Shown: piece by piece, positions 45,789 to 56,631 of the stretch
Position numbering within the stretch: position 1 is the first letter of the stretch
Layout of the letters: each line of letters begins with the position of its first letter
Source: Marinobacter sp.
GTDB taxonomy: Bacteria; Pseudomonadota; Gammaproteobacteria; Pseudomonadales; Oleiphilaceae
Length of the DNA stretch: 64,000 nucleotides
Reading direction: 5' to 3'
Assembly: GCA_018402255.1 (NCBI GenBank)
Contig: JAGYIS010000002.1
Span: forward strand, 124,001-188,000
Notes under the pieces: generated by a model
Database searches by the model: none
Told to the model about the DNA's origin: nothing
What the model saw: only the letters and a program-made list of their open reading frames with translations
Made by a program: the position numbers and the translations under genes

Positions 45789-48049
45789 TTGGCTCTATGG
45801 CGCCGTTCTCATCCTGTGCAGTTACACGGCCGATAATGGCTGTGTGAGGATAGCCCAGGGATTTGAGCTCTCGCACACAGGCTTCAGCAACGGCTTCCGG
45901 CACACTCGCCAGCAGGCCGCCCGCGGTCTGAGGATCAAAGATCAACGGATAACGTGGGTGATTCACCCAGTCTGCCTGATTGCGAATACCCCGCCGTAAC
46001 CGAACGTTAGCAGGTTGCAGTGAGCTGAGAATGCCCGCTGCGACCGTTTCCTCTGCGCCGGGCAAGATCGGTATCGCGGTCAGGTCAAGCTCGGCATCGA
46101 CACCGGACGGCCGGGTCATTTCAACCAGGTGGCCCAGCAACCCAAAACCGGTTACGTCCGTGCAGGCGCGAGCGCCGAAACGGACCAGGCAATCTGCCGC
46201 AGGTTTGTTGGATTGAACCATTGAGGCCAGCGCTGCATCAATCCAGCGGCCTTTGGCCTCCAGTCGAGCATGAGCGGCAAACAAGGTTCCGGTGCCGATC
46301 GGTTTGGTCAGCAACAGCACGTCACCGGCATGCAGGCCGCCCTTACTCATGACTTTGTCGGGATCGATCAATCCATTAACCGCAAAGCCGAGAGCGAGCT
46401 CTTTGCCTTCACCCGTGTGACCGCCCACCAGGGCACAGCCAGCCTCGTTAAGCACCTCCACCGCGCCGGACATCATCTGGAACACGGTATCTTCCACTTT
46501 TGACTCGATGCCATATGGCACCGTTGCAACGGCAGTGGCGCTCTGGGCTTCTGCACCCATGGCAAACACGTCGCCCAGGGCATGATTGGCGGCCACTTTG
46601 CCAAATACGTAGGGGTCGTCAATAAACGCCCGGAAGAAATCAACCGTATGAACCACGGCCATTCCCGGCGGCACTCTCAGCACCGCCGCATCATCCGGTG
46701 CATGCAGGCCGATGAGGATGTCATCCCGTTCGATAGGGCGCAGTTCACCAAGTGCGCGCGACAATACCGTGCTACCGACCTTGGCGCCGCAGCCGCCGCA
46801 TCGCATGGCCACGGCAGAAATCGCCTGGGAGGCTTCCTCCGGGTTTTGCGCAGCCGAGGTGTCCGGCAAGCGGCCAGTTTCTTCCATGGCCGGAAGGTCG
46901 CTGAACTTCTGCATGAACCGGCGATCTATCCAGTCTTTCCAGCGCCACACCCAGGTGCCGGCAGTGCCAAAATTGCCACGGGAGGCAACGGCATACTGGT
47001 CACCGGTGCTGATCAGCGCCAGCCAGTTCTTTTGAGGTTTAAAGGGCTTGGCGGGCTTGCCAGTGGCCATGCGCCGCAGGTTGTCCGCCAGCGGCGGGCC
47101 CTGACGAACGGCAAACACACCGGCTTTTTCCCGGGGATGAGTTAATTACATTGGCGATATCGCCTGCGACAAAGATGTTGTCGTCGTTTTCCGTCTGCAG
47201 CGTGTCCCTGGCCCGGATAAACAAGCCATCATCCAGTGCCAGACCGGTGTCGTTCAGCCAGGCTGGGCCACCGGCACGGGTCACCCAAAGCACTTCGTCA
47301 GTCTGCAGAGTTTGGCCTGACTCAGTAGTCAGCAGCCCTTGTTCGACTTTGGAGACGGCTGAGCCAAGATGCAGCTTGACGCCCCGATGAACAAGTTTGT
47401 CACGGAACACGGCGCGGACTTTCGCGTTGTGTGTGGGCAAGATCTGATCGGCGGCGTCAAACAGATGGAAATGAATCTGGTCAGGATCTTTACCACGCCG
47501 GGTCAGTTCATTGCGCAACCGGAACTGCATGGCCAGTGTCAGCTCAACGCCACCGGCGCCTGCGCCAACCACGGCAATGGTCAGCGGACCGTCGTGATTT
47601 TCGATCCGTGACAAGAGCGCCAGCCAGCGATTGTTGAACCCGGTAATTGGTTTGACCGGCACTGCGTGCTCGGAAGCACCGACCACTTCGGCCACTCGGG
47701 GTGACGAGCCGATGTTGATCGAAAGCAGATCGTAGGGAACGTTCGGGCGGCCTTTGCAAATTACCCGTTTGTTTGAGCGGTCCAGGCCGGTGACTTCGGC
47801 CCGGTAAAATCGGGCACCGGCGTATTCCGCCAGGCGGCTCAGGTCGATGTGAACATCATCGTAACTGTAATGGCCTGCAATATAACCAGGCAGCATTCCG
47901 GAATAGGGCGTGTGGGTGTCGCGGCAGATCAGGGTTAGCCTTACGCCGGGGACCGGATTCATGGCGAATCGCTTGAGGACCCCGACGTGGCTGTGCCCGC
48001 CACCTACCAGGACAATGTCCCGTAATACAGGTTGCTCGGGCGTTTGCAT
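45772..48049 (-). CDS. selD: NADH-dehydrogenase-like/selenide water dikinase fusion, one frame break
   Basis: About 758 residues. The N-terminal half (1-350) is a flavin oxidoreductase (VGGGHSHVGVLKRF, VVGAGAGGVELTLAM); the C-terminal half is selenophosphate synthetase with MRCGGCGAKVGSTVLSRAL (Cys, not Sec, then Lys) and the ATP-binding DFFRAFIDDPYVFGKVAANHA. Frame breaks at the G4 run 47133-47136; removing one base joins the halves through KAGVFAVRQGPPLADNLRR, as in known fusions. It makes selenophosphate from selenide and ATP; the oxidoreductase may supply selenide. ATG 48049 overlaps the upstream stop by one base. Confidence 0.88.
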
Positions 48050-48717
48050 CAAATTACTTTCTTCGCTTCAGCGGACAGTTCGTTGAATCCTTTAATGCTC
48101 TTGAAGGCTTCGAGCTTCTGCTTGTCGGCGTCACTTGGATTTGCGATCTGCTCAATAGATGTCAGGCCAGCTTCTTTCATTTTCTTCGCAGTTGCCGGGC
48201 CAACACCTTTGATGCGGGTCAGATCGGATTTATCGACTGGCTTGGCCGCCTTGGGTGCAGCGGGTTTTTTCGCAGCAGATTTCGGAGCGACAGTTTTCTT
48301 TGCTGCAGGCTTCTTGGCGGCAGCTTTCTTGGCAGCCGGCTTGGCAGCTTCGACTTTCTTAGTGGTGTTCGCCACTTTCTTACTGGCGGCCTTGCTGGCG
48401 GTGTCTGTCGCCTTTTTCACTTCTTTACGAGCTTCTTTGGTCGCAATACCAAGCTTTTCAAGCAATGCAGCTTGAAGCTCATGGAATTCATCCATCCGGC
48501 GTTCAAATTCGTCGTTAAAGCGCTTCATTTCACGCTCACGCAACTCGTCCATGTCTTTGATTAGTTTGCGGACAGGGTCCTGAACCTGATGCTGCAGATG
48601 ATCAAACTGCTTCAACGCGTCATTGATCAGGCCTTCAATCTGCGACGAGGTTTTCTCGAACTCTTTGTTTACTTTCTTGACGATCTTATCAACGCTGGGT
48701 TTGGCTTTCTTTGCCAT
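48049..48717 (-). CDS. Phasin-like coil, Ala/Lys-rich linker and helix-hairpin-helix protein
   Basis: A 222-residue chimera: a phasin-like coiled coil (about 1-100), a histone-H1-like AAKKPAAKK linker (about 105-165), and a C-terminal helix-hairpin-helix (LTRIKGVGPATAKKMKEAGL, about 170-215) as in non-specific DNA-binding proteins. It may bridge DNA to granules or organise the nucleoid, as PhaF does in pseudomonads (inference). It is translated just ahead of the SelD fusion (TGATG). Low-complexity AAK repeats appear throughout the linker. Confidence 0.82.
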   Translation of the reverse strand: MAKKAKPSVDKIVKKVNKEFEKTSSQIEGLINDALKQFDHLQHQVQDPVRKLIKDMDELREREMKRFNDEFERRMDEFHELQAALLEKLGIATKEARKEVKKATDTASKAASKKVANTTKKVEAAKPAAKKAAAKKPAAKKTVAPKSAAKKPAAPKAAKPVDKSDLTRIKGVGPATAKKMKEAGLTSIEQIANPSDADKQKLEAFKSIKGFNELSAEAKKVI

Positions 48718-48759
48718 CGGACGTCTCCTTACGGAAGGGGGTGTGGTGGTGGAACAGGG

Positions 48760-49158
48760 TCAGGCTAATTGCCTCATTCCGGACGCAGGATTCGAACCCC
48801 TGCGGGACTTGAGTGTCTGTTTCTTAAGAAGAACTTCACGAATACGCCGGACTTTGTCTGCCAGCGGCGAATTGTCGCTGGAGTCAAACTGAACAAAATC
48901 AATGGAATAGAAGAAGTTGCTACAGTGCTTTCTCTTCTCAGTGACCAGGCCGGACAAGCCCTCTGCACGGATCTCTTCAAAGGGCATGTCCATGATCAGA
49001 TCAAGGATCACGGTGTCGCCGGGATTGAACAGTTTGTCCGTTTTCATAACGCAACCATAGCTGTCGAGTTCGTAGAGGCGCGCTTCGACGGTCTCTTTGC
49101 GAAACAAGCCGTGGCGCACTCGAAAACGGGCGACGATATCCGGTAGTTCTTCGTTCAT
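48760..49158 (-). CDS. PilZ-like domain protein
   Basis: A 132-residue product. RFRVRHG near the N-terminus could supply the RxxxR motif, and DSYGCVMKTDKLFNPGDTVIL resembles the second half of PilZ, the cyclic-di-GMP receptor. The fit is partial and the family is a tentative call. It ends 40 bases before the start of the phasin/HHH gene on the same strand, and that gene may share the transcript. Confidence 0.6.
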   Translation of the reverse strand: MNEELPDIVARFRVRHGLFRKETVEARLYELDSYGCVMKTDKLFNPGDTVILDLIMDMPFEEIRAEGLSGLVTEKRKHCSNFFYSIDFVQFDSSDNSPLADKVRRIREVLLKKQTLKSRRGSNPASGMRQLA

Positions 49159-49319
49159 GAAACGCTTTCTCTGCCTCTGAGACCTGTCAGATGACTTGGG
49201 TATAAATTAAACAATAGACGGACGGTGTAATTTTGGCAATCCCATCAGTCAGCTACCGTAACCCTCTCATGCAAAACGTCAACGTTTTACCCGGGCATTC
49301 CGGGCCAGATTACATTCGA

Positions 49320-50840
49320 CTACAGGGTCTTGAGTTCGTAAAGGTCAACGCGCCGGTCTTTCAGGTTGGTTACAGAACCCTCGTTACGGACCAATGTAAG
49401 CTTTTCAAGATCCATGTCAGAAAACATAATCATTTCTGTATTCGGTGTTGTTTCTGCCATCACCGCGTCGTGTGGGAAAGCGAAGTCTGACGGCGAAAAC
49501 ACGGAAGACTGCGCGTACTGCACGTCAAGGTTTTCAACCTTTGGCAGGTTGCCAACGCTACCTGTGATGACCACGTAACACTCGTTTTCAATGGCTCGGG
49601 CCTGGGCGCAATGGCGAACACGCAAGTAGCCGTTTTTGGTGTCGGTCCAGAAAGGTACACAAATAATGTCTACGTCCTGGCTGGCTGCCAGCCGACCCAA
49701 TTCCGGAAACTCGATGTCATAACAAATCAGGATAGCGACCCGGCCAGCATCGGTTTCGAACACTTCAAATTTATTGCCGCCTTCGATTACCCAGTCTCTA
49801 CGTTCGTGGGGCGTTATATGGATCTTTCGCTGTTCATCAACCCGACCATCCCGATGGCAAAGGTAAGACACGTTGTACACGCGATCGTTCTCGAGCAGCG
49901 GCATGGAGCCGGTGATGATGTTGATGTTATAGCTGACGGCCATTTCTGACATTTCATTGCGGAACTGCTCAGTAAATCCGGCCAGAAAGCGAATGGCCCG
50001 GGTTTGGTCCATCTGGTCCGTCAGGCCCATCAACGGAGCGTTGAAAAATTCCGGGAATAGGGCAAAGTCGCTCTTGTAGTCCGACAGCGCATCGACGAAG
50101 TACTCCACCTGCTTGAGCACTTCTTCGACCGAGGTGAATTCCCGCATTTGCCACTGCACGGCACCCAGTCTCACCTGTGTTTTCTTGGTGTTGAGCACCG
50201 AGGACGGCGGGGTGTACAGAATGTTCCGCCACTCCAGCAGGGTGGCATAACCAAGCGATTTCTCGTCTTCCGGGAGATACTTGTGCATCAGCCGGGTTAC
50301 CTGGAAATCATTGGACAACTGGAAGCTCAGGATCGGATCGTAGATTTCTTTACGATCAACCCGACTGATGTATTCTTCCGGCGTGTACTGCTCGGAATAT
50401 TTGAAATAGTTAGGAATGCGTCCACCGGCCAGGATGGCCCGGAGGTTCATCGAACGGCACAGTTCTTTGCGCGCTTCATAAAGCCGGCGGCCCAGACGAT
50501 AGCCGCGGTACTCTGGATGAATGAACACGTCCAGGCCGTAGAGTGAGTCGCCGTTCTGGTTGTGCCAGATCTTCTCATTACGAAGGATCAGATCGTCGTA
50601 GGCGTGCGGGTTACTGAACCGCTCATACTTGACGCACACAGTGAGTGCGACCGCCACCAGTTGGCCGCTATCTTCAATGCAGATCTGACCGTCCGGGAAC
50701 TGTTCAACCAGAGCCTTGATGGTGTCACTGGGCCACGCACCACCGATATCGTCGTAAACCTCGTCCATCAGCGCTTGAAGTTGACTATAGTCTTCAAGAG
50801 TCAGGTTACGCAGATTCAGGTGTAGTTCTTCGTGGGCCAT
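49320..50840 (-). CDS. Bifunctional GNAT acetyltransferase/carbon-nitrogen hydrolase
   Basis: A 506-residue fusion. The GNAT domain (about 1-190; EYRGYRLGRRLYEARKELC) is followed by a nitrilase-superfamily amidohydrolase (about 225-490) with the catalytic triad visible as the glutamate in LFPEFF, lysine in RKIHITPHE and cysteine in ILICYDIEFPE. Such proteins are widespread but their substrate is unknown. The start has GGAGACG seven bases ahead. It is monocistronic, flanked by intergenic DNA of about 160 and 177 bases. Confidence 0.9.
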   Translation of the reverse strand: MAHEELHLNLRNLTLEDYSQLQALMDEVYDDIGGAWPSDTIKALVEQFPDGQICIEDSGQLVAVALTVCVKYERFSNPHAYDDLILRNEKIWHNQNGDSLYGLDVFIHPEYRGYRLGRRLYEARKELCRSMNLRAILAGGRIPNYFKYSEQYTPEEYISRVDRKEIYDPILSFQLSNDFQVTRLMHKYLPEDEKSLGYATLLEWRNILYTPPSSVLNTKKTQVRLGAVQWQMREFTSVEEVLKQVEYFVDALSDYKSDFALFPEFFNAPLMGLTDQMDQTRAIRFLAGFTEQFRNEMSEMAVSYNINIITGSMPLLENDRVYNVSYLCHRDGRVDEQRKIHITPHERRDWVIEGGNKFEVFETDAGRVAILICYDIEFPELGRLAASQDVDIICVPFWTDTKNGYLRVRHCAQARAIENECYVVITGSVGNLPKVENLDVQYAQSSVFSPSDFAFPHDAVMAETTPNTEMIMFSDMDLEKLTLVRNEGSVTNLKDRRVDLYELKTL

Positions 50841-51017
50841 TCAAACGTCTCCATGGGTTCTGGTAACAGGTTTATAACAAAGGGAAGCCACCTGCATCGC
50901 TGCATTCTAGCAGACCGGGCTAAAGACTTCCCCAAACCAGCCGAAACAATCAGTAACAGTGATTTGCCGGTTCGATGGCTATGATCGCGCCCCACCATTT
51001 CAGGAGGAAGAACAACC

Positions 51018-52903
51018 GTGCAACTCTCATTCGGCCAGAAACTGCTTATCGCAGTCGGCATTCTGATCCTTGTGATTATGGGCGTGTATACCTTGACCGC
51101 CGATCTCAGGCTACAGAAGACCACAGATACCTACGTTACGGCCATGCTTGACGATGCAGTGGAGCAGAGTACGGCGAGCATTGCCGATTGGCTCAATACC
51201 CGGTTGGACATGACCGAAGCCACGGCTTCTGCACTGGTGGGCATTCGCACTGATAACCTGGCCCGTAATCTGATGAACGGAATGACCGAGGGTAGCAGGG
51301 CCAAAGATGTTTACGTGGGGACCGTAGACGGCCGAATGATTATGCGTAGTGAAGAGATTGAAAGTGGGCTCCCGGCAGGCTTCGACCCCAGGCAGCGCCC
51401 GTGGTTCAAACAGGCGATGTCTGAGGGCAGGGCGTCGTTCACCGGAACCTACCAGGATGCTCAAAGCGGCGAGACCTTGCTCTCGGCCATTGCGCCGGTG
51501 CGTGGCGGTCGATTTGAGGGCGTTGCAGGCATGGATATCAGCTTGACGGCAATACAGGAGCTTTTGTCGTCGATTACGCTCGGAGACGCAGGTTACGCGG
51601 TGCTGGTAAGCAGCGACGGTACTTTGCTGTTCTATCCAGACAGGGAGATGATCGGTAAAAACGTTCGGGAAATTCTTGGCTTTGCGCCGTCTCTCGATGG
51701 GACACCTGCAACCTTCGAGATCGACGAGACAACCTGGAGCGCCGCGTTTTTTCCGATATCGGACGCGCGTGGCGTGGACTGGTACCTGGGGTCTGTCGTG
51801 AATTGGGACCTGATTAACGAACCTGTTATTGCTGCTCGCGCGACTGGTCTGACCATTGCTGTGATCGGGCTCCTGATTGCCTTGGTCATTCTTCACTTTG
51901 GTATTCGGGTCCTGATGGCCCCGGTACGACGCCTGAATTCGGCCATGTCTGACATTGCCTCGGGCGATGCAGATCTGACCCAGCGCCTGGATGACAGTGC
52001 CAATGATGAGTTTGGAAATCTTGCCAGAAGTTTCAATCGGTTTGTCGCCAATATTCAGCAGGTAGTGCATGAGGTGAAAGAAGGTTGTGATGACCTCGGC
52101 GACAATGTTTCATCACTCCGCGAGACCTCCAGCAGCAGCCGTTCCAGCGTTGAAAACCAGCAGAATGAAATCGATATGATTGCCACGGCGATCAATGAGA
52201 TGTCTGCAGCTGCCGGCGAAATCGCTCAGAACGCCCAGCAAACTGCGGAGGCCTCTGAAGACGCAGACAAGGAAAGTCGGGAATCTTTGGTGACCGTAGC
52301 TGCATCGAGAGATGCAGTACAGCAGCTGGCCAATGAGATCAATGCTGCGGCAGGAGTGATCGATACTCTGGGGAAGGATGTTTCCTCGATTACGTCGGTT
52401 CTTGAGGTTATCCAGGGCATTGCCGAACAAACCAACCTGCTGGCGCTGAACGCTGCCATTGAGGCGGCAAGAGCAGGAGAGGCCGGCCGAGGCTTTGCGG
52501 TGGTCGCCGATGAGGTCCGCAATCTGGCCCAGCGAACCCAGTCTTCGACTGGAGAAATCAACAATATGATTGAGCGCCTGCAAAGGGCGCCAACAACGCG
52601 GTTGACGTAATGAAAGCCTCAACGGCGGTTTCCAATGTCAGTATGGAGAAAGCTCAGGACGCCATGGAATCCTTGAACAGGATTGCCGATGCCATTACCG
52701 CCATCAGCCAGATGACGACGCAGATTGCGACGGCCTCCGAGGAGCAGACCTCTGTTACCGAGGAGCTGAACGCATCCATTACCCGCATTGCAGATCAGGG
52801 TCAGGATGCCGCTAAAGCGGCGAGTGAAAACGATGTCTACAGTGGGCAAATTGAAACGATTGGCCACACCCTGAACGAGAAGGTGTCTCGCTTCCGGGTG
52901 TAG
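51018..52903 (+). CDS. Methyl-accepting chemotaxis protein with dCache sensor, one frame break
   Basis: A chemoreceptor of about 628 residues: an N-terminal span (about 8-28), a periplasmic dCache domain (to about 265; [20 protein letters not shown]), a second span (about 275-297), a HAMP domain (about 300-350) and a signalling domain with [20 protein letters not shown] near residue 475. The frame breaks in AAA 52582-52584; adding one A joins MIERLQ to [17 protein letters not shown]. Start GTG 51018 follows AGGAGG. It detects a small ligand, unidentified. Confidence 0.92.
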
Positions 52904-52935
52904 CAAGCTGCGCGGCCAGGGATGGCCAAACGGAT

Positions 52936-53868
52936 TTACTGGCCGAGGAACTCCAGCCTGCGCCGAAGGTTTTCAAGAGTGTGTCGGCCTACATACATGG
53001 ATTCTTCGCTGAGGTAAGGGTTCTCAAGTGAAAGCACCGTGCGCCGCTCCAGTCCCAGCTCAGCTACCGCCCGACCAAACCAGGTTTTGAGATAAACGGC
53101 AAAGCTGCCATCCTTGATCGCCCGCTCCATACCCAGTTGCAGCCGATGTGCCGCCACTTGGTCTTCAGGCGCGACGAACAGGTACGACGGCATCGGGTAG
53201 GCCAATAACAGATTAGGCTCAATAACCAGGTCGCTCGCGTTGTTAAACTCAAGATCGTACATCACTTCGCTGATGCCCCGGGCAAAGCACTCAAAGCGTT
53301 CATTACGGAGCATTCCGAACAGAATCTCGTAACGGGTATGGGTAATGACGGTAATGCCGTTGGCTTCGAGAATCGGAGTGTCCGGCCAATGGGCTCCCTG
53401 GCCAATCCGTATGTTGTTTCGCTGGATGTCGTTTACGCCACGGATGTTTTCAAATAATGACAAATTCTTGGGCAACACCAGACACACCCGGAACCCGAGC
53501 AGTCCGCCATCCACGGGTAAGGGGACAGGATTAAGAAAAGTTTCACGCTCTGCAGAGGTGGCCACATTGGCTATGTCGACCAGGCGGCTGTTGCTGTTCG
53601 CCAGCTCCCGCAACACCCGGCCCTGACTGAGCTCTTCGCTCCTGATAAGGTCAAAACTGCCGTACTCGAGGGTTTTGTTAAGCGCCAGTTCGACCAGCGA
53701 TCGAATGGCCGGGTTATCGTAGTTGCGATACCAGAGAATAAAGCTGCGATGACTCTCAAGTATTTGTGGCACAGTCTCGGATGCAGTGACCGGGCTCGCA
53801 AACGCCACAGAGAGCGCAGCAAGACAGATCATTAACACCGAGTTTCCTTTTCGGTAACGTGACGCCAC
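52936..53868 (-). CDS. Periplasmic solute-binding-type protein
   Basis: A 310-residue protein with a signal peptide (VLMICLAALSVAFASPVTASE) and an SBP_bac_3-like (amino-acid-binding) fold: GFRVCLVLPKNLSLFENIRG, ITVITHTRYEILFGMLRNER and PMPSYLFVAPEDQVAAHRLQ. No ABC transporter genes are beside it, so it may be a sensor partner, for example for the convergent chemoreceptor gene that ends 32 bases away. Start GTG 53868; a later GTG at 53838 is possible. Confidence 0.75.
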   Translation of the reverse strand: MASRYRKGNSVLMICLAALSVAFASPVTASETVPQILESHRSFILWYRNYDNPAIRSLVELALNKTLEYGSFDLIRSEELSQGRVLRELANSNSRLVDIANVATSAERETFLNPVPLPVDGGLLGFRVCLVLPKNLSLFENIRGVNDIQRNNIRIGQGAHWPDTPILEANGITVITHTRYEILFGMLRNERFECFARGISEVMYDLEFNNASDLVIEPNLLLAYPMPSYLFVAPEDQVAAHRLQLGMERAIKDGSFAVYLKTWFGRAVAELGLERRTVLSLENPYLSEESMYVGRHTLENLRRRLEFLGQ

Positions 53869-54044
53869 TCAATAGTCCTTTAATGACTCAGGCAAGAGAG
53901 CCCGGCCTGCCAATGGGAATGCCCCTTCACTTTAGAACAGATTTGCTCAAGCCGGTGATACAAGTTTCAAAAAAACTGTAAAACCTGCTTGAAGCTACGA
54001 CAAGGCCCTGCAATTATCGGCAGCAAATCAGAAGGAACCTTATT

Positions 54045-54599
54045 ATGGCACTTATCGATACGCTCATTGGTACGGCTGGCCAGTGGGTAACCACCAGCAA
54101 TCCCAAAGCAACTTTACTGCAACCTCTGGATTGGCTGAAGAAAACAGGAAGCTACGCGGCGGTTAACCGAATCATCGGTATGGCTATCCCGTTTGCGCCC
54201 CGCAATGGCTTCAGTGTTGAGGAAGTGCGCCCCGGTTATGTCCGTGCGAAAGTGAAGCTCAAGGGCAACAAAAACCATTTTGGCAGCTTGTATGCCGGCG
54301 CCTACTTTCTGGTCGCCGAGATCCCGGGTGGCGTGATGACATTGTTTGATCTGGGGCCATCATATACCCCCATTCTCAAGGAAATGACGCTCGAATTCCT
54401 GCAACCTGCCAACTCCGACGTCACTGTGGAGTTTGAACTGCCAGCGGAAACCGTTGCCGCTATTCTGTCGGATGCAGACGCCACAGGTCGGGCCAAATTC
54501 ACCCTGGAAGGCATTCTGCGGGATGAAGAAGGCAACCATGTCGCCACTTCATTCGCTCATTATCGGGTTCGCAAGAAAGGCTTTCAGTCTCAGGCCTGA
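54045..54599 (+). CDS. DUF4442 hotdog-fold protein
   Basis: A 184-residue protein with the DUF4442 (thioesterase-like hotdog) pattern: [45 protein letters not shown] and [21 protein letters not shown]. Probably an acyl-CoA thioesterase relative, but no activity is established. AGAAGGAA precedes the ATG. Its 3' end overlaps the convergent recQ by 10 bases. Confidence 0.85.
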   Translation: MALIDTLIGTAGQWVTTSNPKATLLQPLDWLKKTGSYAAVNRIIGMAIPFAPRNGFSVEEVRPGYVRAKVKLKGNKNHFGSLYAGAYFLVAEIPGGVMTLFDLGPSYTPILKEMTLEFLQPANSDVTVEFELPAETVAAILSDADATGRAKFTLEGILRDEEGNHVATSFAHYRVRKKGFQSQA

Positions 54600-56461
54600 G
54601 CGATCTCACGCAATGTTTGAAGGAATACATCACCGTATTTCTCCAGTTTTGCAGCACCCACGCCGCTGACCTCCGCCAGCTGATCCAGGTTCTCCGGCCG
54701 ACGTTCAAGCATGTCGAACAGGGTGGTGTCGTGAAAGATCACATAAGGTGGCACGCCCTGTTTGTCGGCCAGCGCCTTGCGGCAGGCTCGCAAAGCTTCC
54801 CAGCCTGCGTGATCAGTGATCTGATCGCGCACGTCCTGCCCGCCGCGCTTGCTGGCCGATCTGGATGTAGCCGATGTCTTGACGACGGGATCTTTTCGCA
54901 ATTCGATGGTCTGAGCACCCTTGAGCAGCGGCCGGCACAATTCGGTTAACTGCAAGGCGCCGTAGCCTTCCGGGTCTGCCCTCAGATAGCCGTTGGCCAC
55001 CAGTTGCCGGTAGACGGATTTCCATTCGTTAGCCGACAACTCCGTGCCGATACCATAGGTTGAAATCGCCTGATGGCCGGACTGCAGTACCCGCTCGTTT
55101 TCTGAACCCCGCAGTACATCGATCAGGTAGTTAACGCCAAATCGCTGACCGGTCCGGTAAACACAGGACAGCGCTTTTTGAACCGCGACCGTGCCATCCC
55201 AGGTTTCCGGAGGATTCAGGCAGGTGTCGCAGTTGCCGCAAGGGTGCTCCATTGCATCGTCGAAATAGCGGAGCAGTACTTGCCGGCGGCACTGTGTGAC
55301 TTCGCACAGGCCGAGCATGGCATCGAGTTTCTGGCGTTCAACCCGTTTGAACTGATCATTGCCCTGGGAGGCTTCGAGCATTTGGCGAAGTTTGATGACA
55401 TCCTGCAAGCCATACACCATCCAGGCGGTAGAGGGCTTGCCGTCCCGGCCGGCCCGGCCGGTTTCCTGGTAGTAGGCCTCCAGGCTTTTGGGCAGGTCCA
55501 GGTGCGCGACAAATCGCACATCGGGCTTGTCGATGCCCATGCCGAAAGCAATCGTCGCGACGATTATCACGCCGTCTTCCCGCAGGAATCGTTCCTGATG
55601 TTTGGCGCGGGCCTGTGCGTCCAGGCCCGCGTGGTAGGGCAGTGCGGTATAGCCCTTACTGGCCAGTAATTTAGCGGTGGCGTCTACCTTGTTCCGGGAC
55701 AGACAATACACAATGCCGCAATCGCCATCATGTTCAGCTTTAATAAAATCTAGCAACTGTTTGTTTGCATTGGTTTTAGGTGTAATTCGATACTGAATAT
55801 TCGGGCGATCAAAGCCACTGATAAAGTGCCGGGCTTTAGTTAACGACAAGCGCTCAGCGATTTCCTTACGGGTGCGATCATCTGCGGTCGCAGTCAGCGC
55901 AATGCGAGGTATGCCCGGAAATTCTTCCGCAAGCATGCTCAACTGGAGGTAATCCGAGCGGAAGTCATGCCCCCACTGTGACACGCAGTGGGCTTCGTCG
56001 ATGGCAAACAGTGATAGCGACGCGTTGTGCAGCAATTCAATGGTGCGGGGCTGAATCAGTCGCTCCGGGGCACAATAAAGAAGGTCGAGTTCTCCAGTCA
56101 TCAGGGCGTATTCGGTGGCCCGGGCTTGCTCGTAGTCCATGGTGGAATTCAGAAAAGCGGCATTTACACCGAGCTCCCGAAGTGCCGTGACCTGGTCCTG
56201 CATCAGAGCGATCAGGGGCGACACAATAATGGCTGTACCTGGTCGCACCAGCGCCGGAACCTGATAGCAAAGCGATTTACCGCCACCGGTGGGCATCAGA
56301 ACCAATGCATCGCCACCGTTGACGACTTCGCGAACGATATCACCCTGCAGCGGGCGAAAGCTTTCGTAGCCAAAGACTTCGTGCAGCACCTGCTCCGGGC
56401 TCCGTTGGGCAGCGGAGGGTGGCTCGCGGGTCAGCTGGTCGAAGTCCTGGTCCGGATACAT
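54590..56461 (-). CDS. recQ: ATP-dependent DNA helicase RecQ
   Basis: A 3'-5' DNA helicase of recombination repair, 623 residues. Walker [10 protein letters not shown], the DEAH box [27 protein letters not shown] motif VI, the zinc ligands HPCGNCDTC near residue 410, the winged-helix RQC domain, and a C-terminal HRDC domain ([19 protein letters not shown] to the end) are all visible. Translation starts at [16 protein letters not shown]. Single gene. Confidence 0.96.
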   Translation of the reverse strand: MYPDQDFDQLTREPPSAAQRSPEQVLHEVFGYESFRPLQGDIVREVVNGGDALVLMPTGGGKSLCYQVPALVRPGTAIIVSPLIALMQDQVTALRELGVNAAFLNSTMDYEQARATEYALMTGELDLLYCAPERLIQPRTIELLHNASLSLFAIDEAHCVSQWGHDFRSDYLQLSMLAEEFPGIPRIALTATADDRTRKEIAERLSLTKARHFISGFDRPNIQYRITPKTNANKQLLDFIKAEHDGDCGIVYCLSRNKVDATAKLLASKGYTALPYHAGLDAQARAKHQERFLREDGVIIVATIAFGMGIDKPDVRFVAHLDLPKSLEAYYQETGRAGRDGKPSTAWMVYGLQDVIKLRQMLEASQGNDQFKRVERQKLDAMLGLCEVTQCRRQVLLRYFDDAMEHPCGNCDTCLNPPETWDGTVAVQKALSCVYRTGQRFGVNYLIDVLRGSENERVLQSGHQAISTYGIGTELSANEWKSVYRQLVANGYLRADPEGYGALQLTELCRPLLKGAQTIELRKDPVVKTSATSRSASKRGGQDVRDQITDHAGWEALRACRKALADKQGVPPYVIFHDTTLFDMLERRPENLDQLAEVSGVGAAKLEKYGDVFLQTLREIAQA

Positions 56462-56631
56462 GGTTGTGGTCAGCCTTTTACGGGGTATGAAACTGGGTCC
56501 GAATGATAGCAGATCCTGCCCGGGGATTGGTCAACGCGGGATTTCGGTGGAGGTAAAATGTTAAGAGAAAGGATACAATGTCGCCCCTTCACAGACCTAG
56601 ACTAATGGCTTCGAACAACAACAGGGCTTGC

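Noticed and set aside
48240..48400. Possible tandem DNA repeat from the AAK-rich linker
   Set aside because: It is codon-level low complexity within the coding gene and not an independent repeat element.
48784..48804. tRNA T-arm-like sequence (GGTTCGAATCC on the minus strand)
   Set aside because: With the normal 7-base loop the stem does not pair well and no acceptor or anticodon arm is found nearby. It lies inside the PilZ-like gene.
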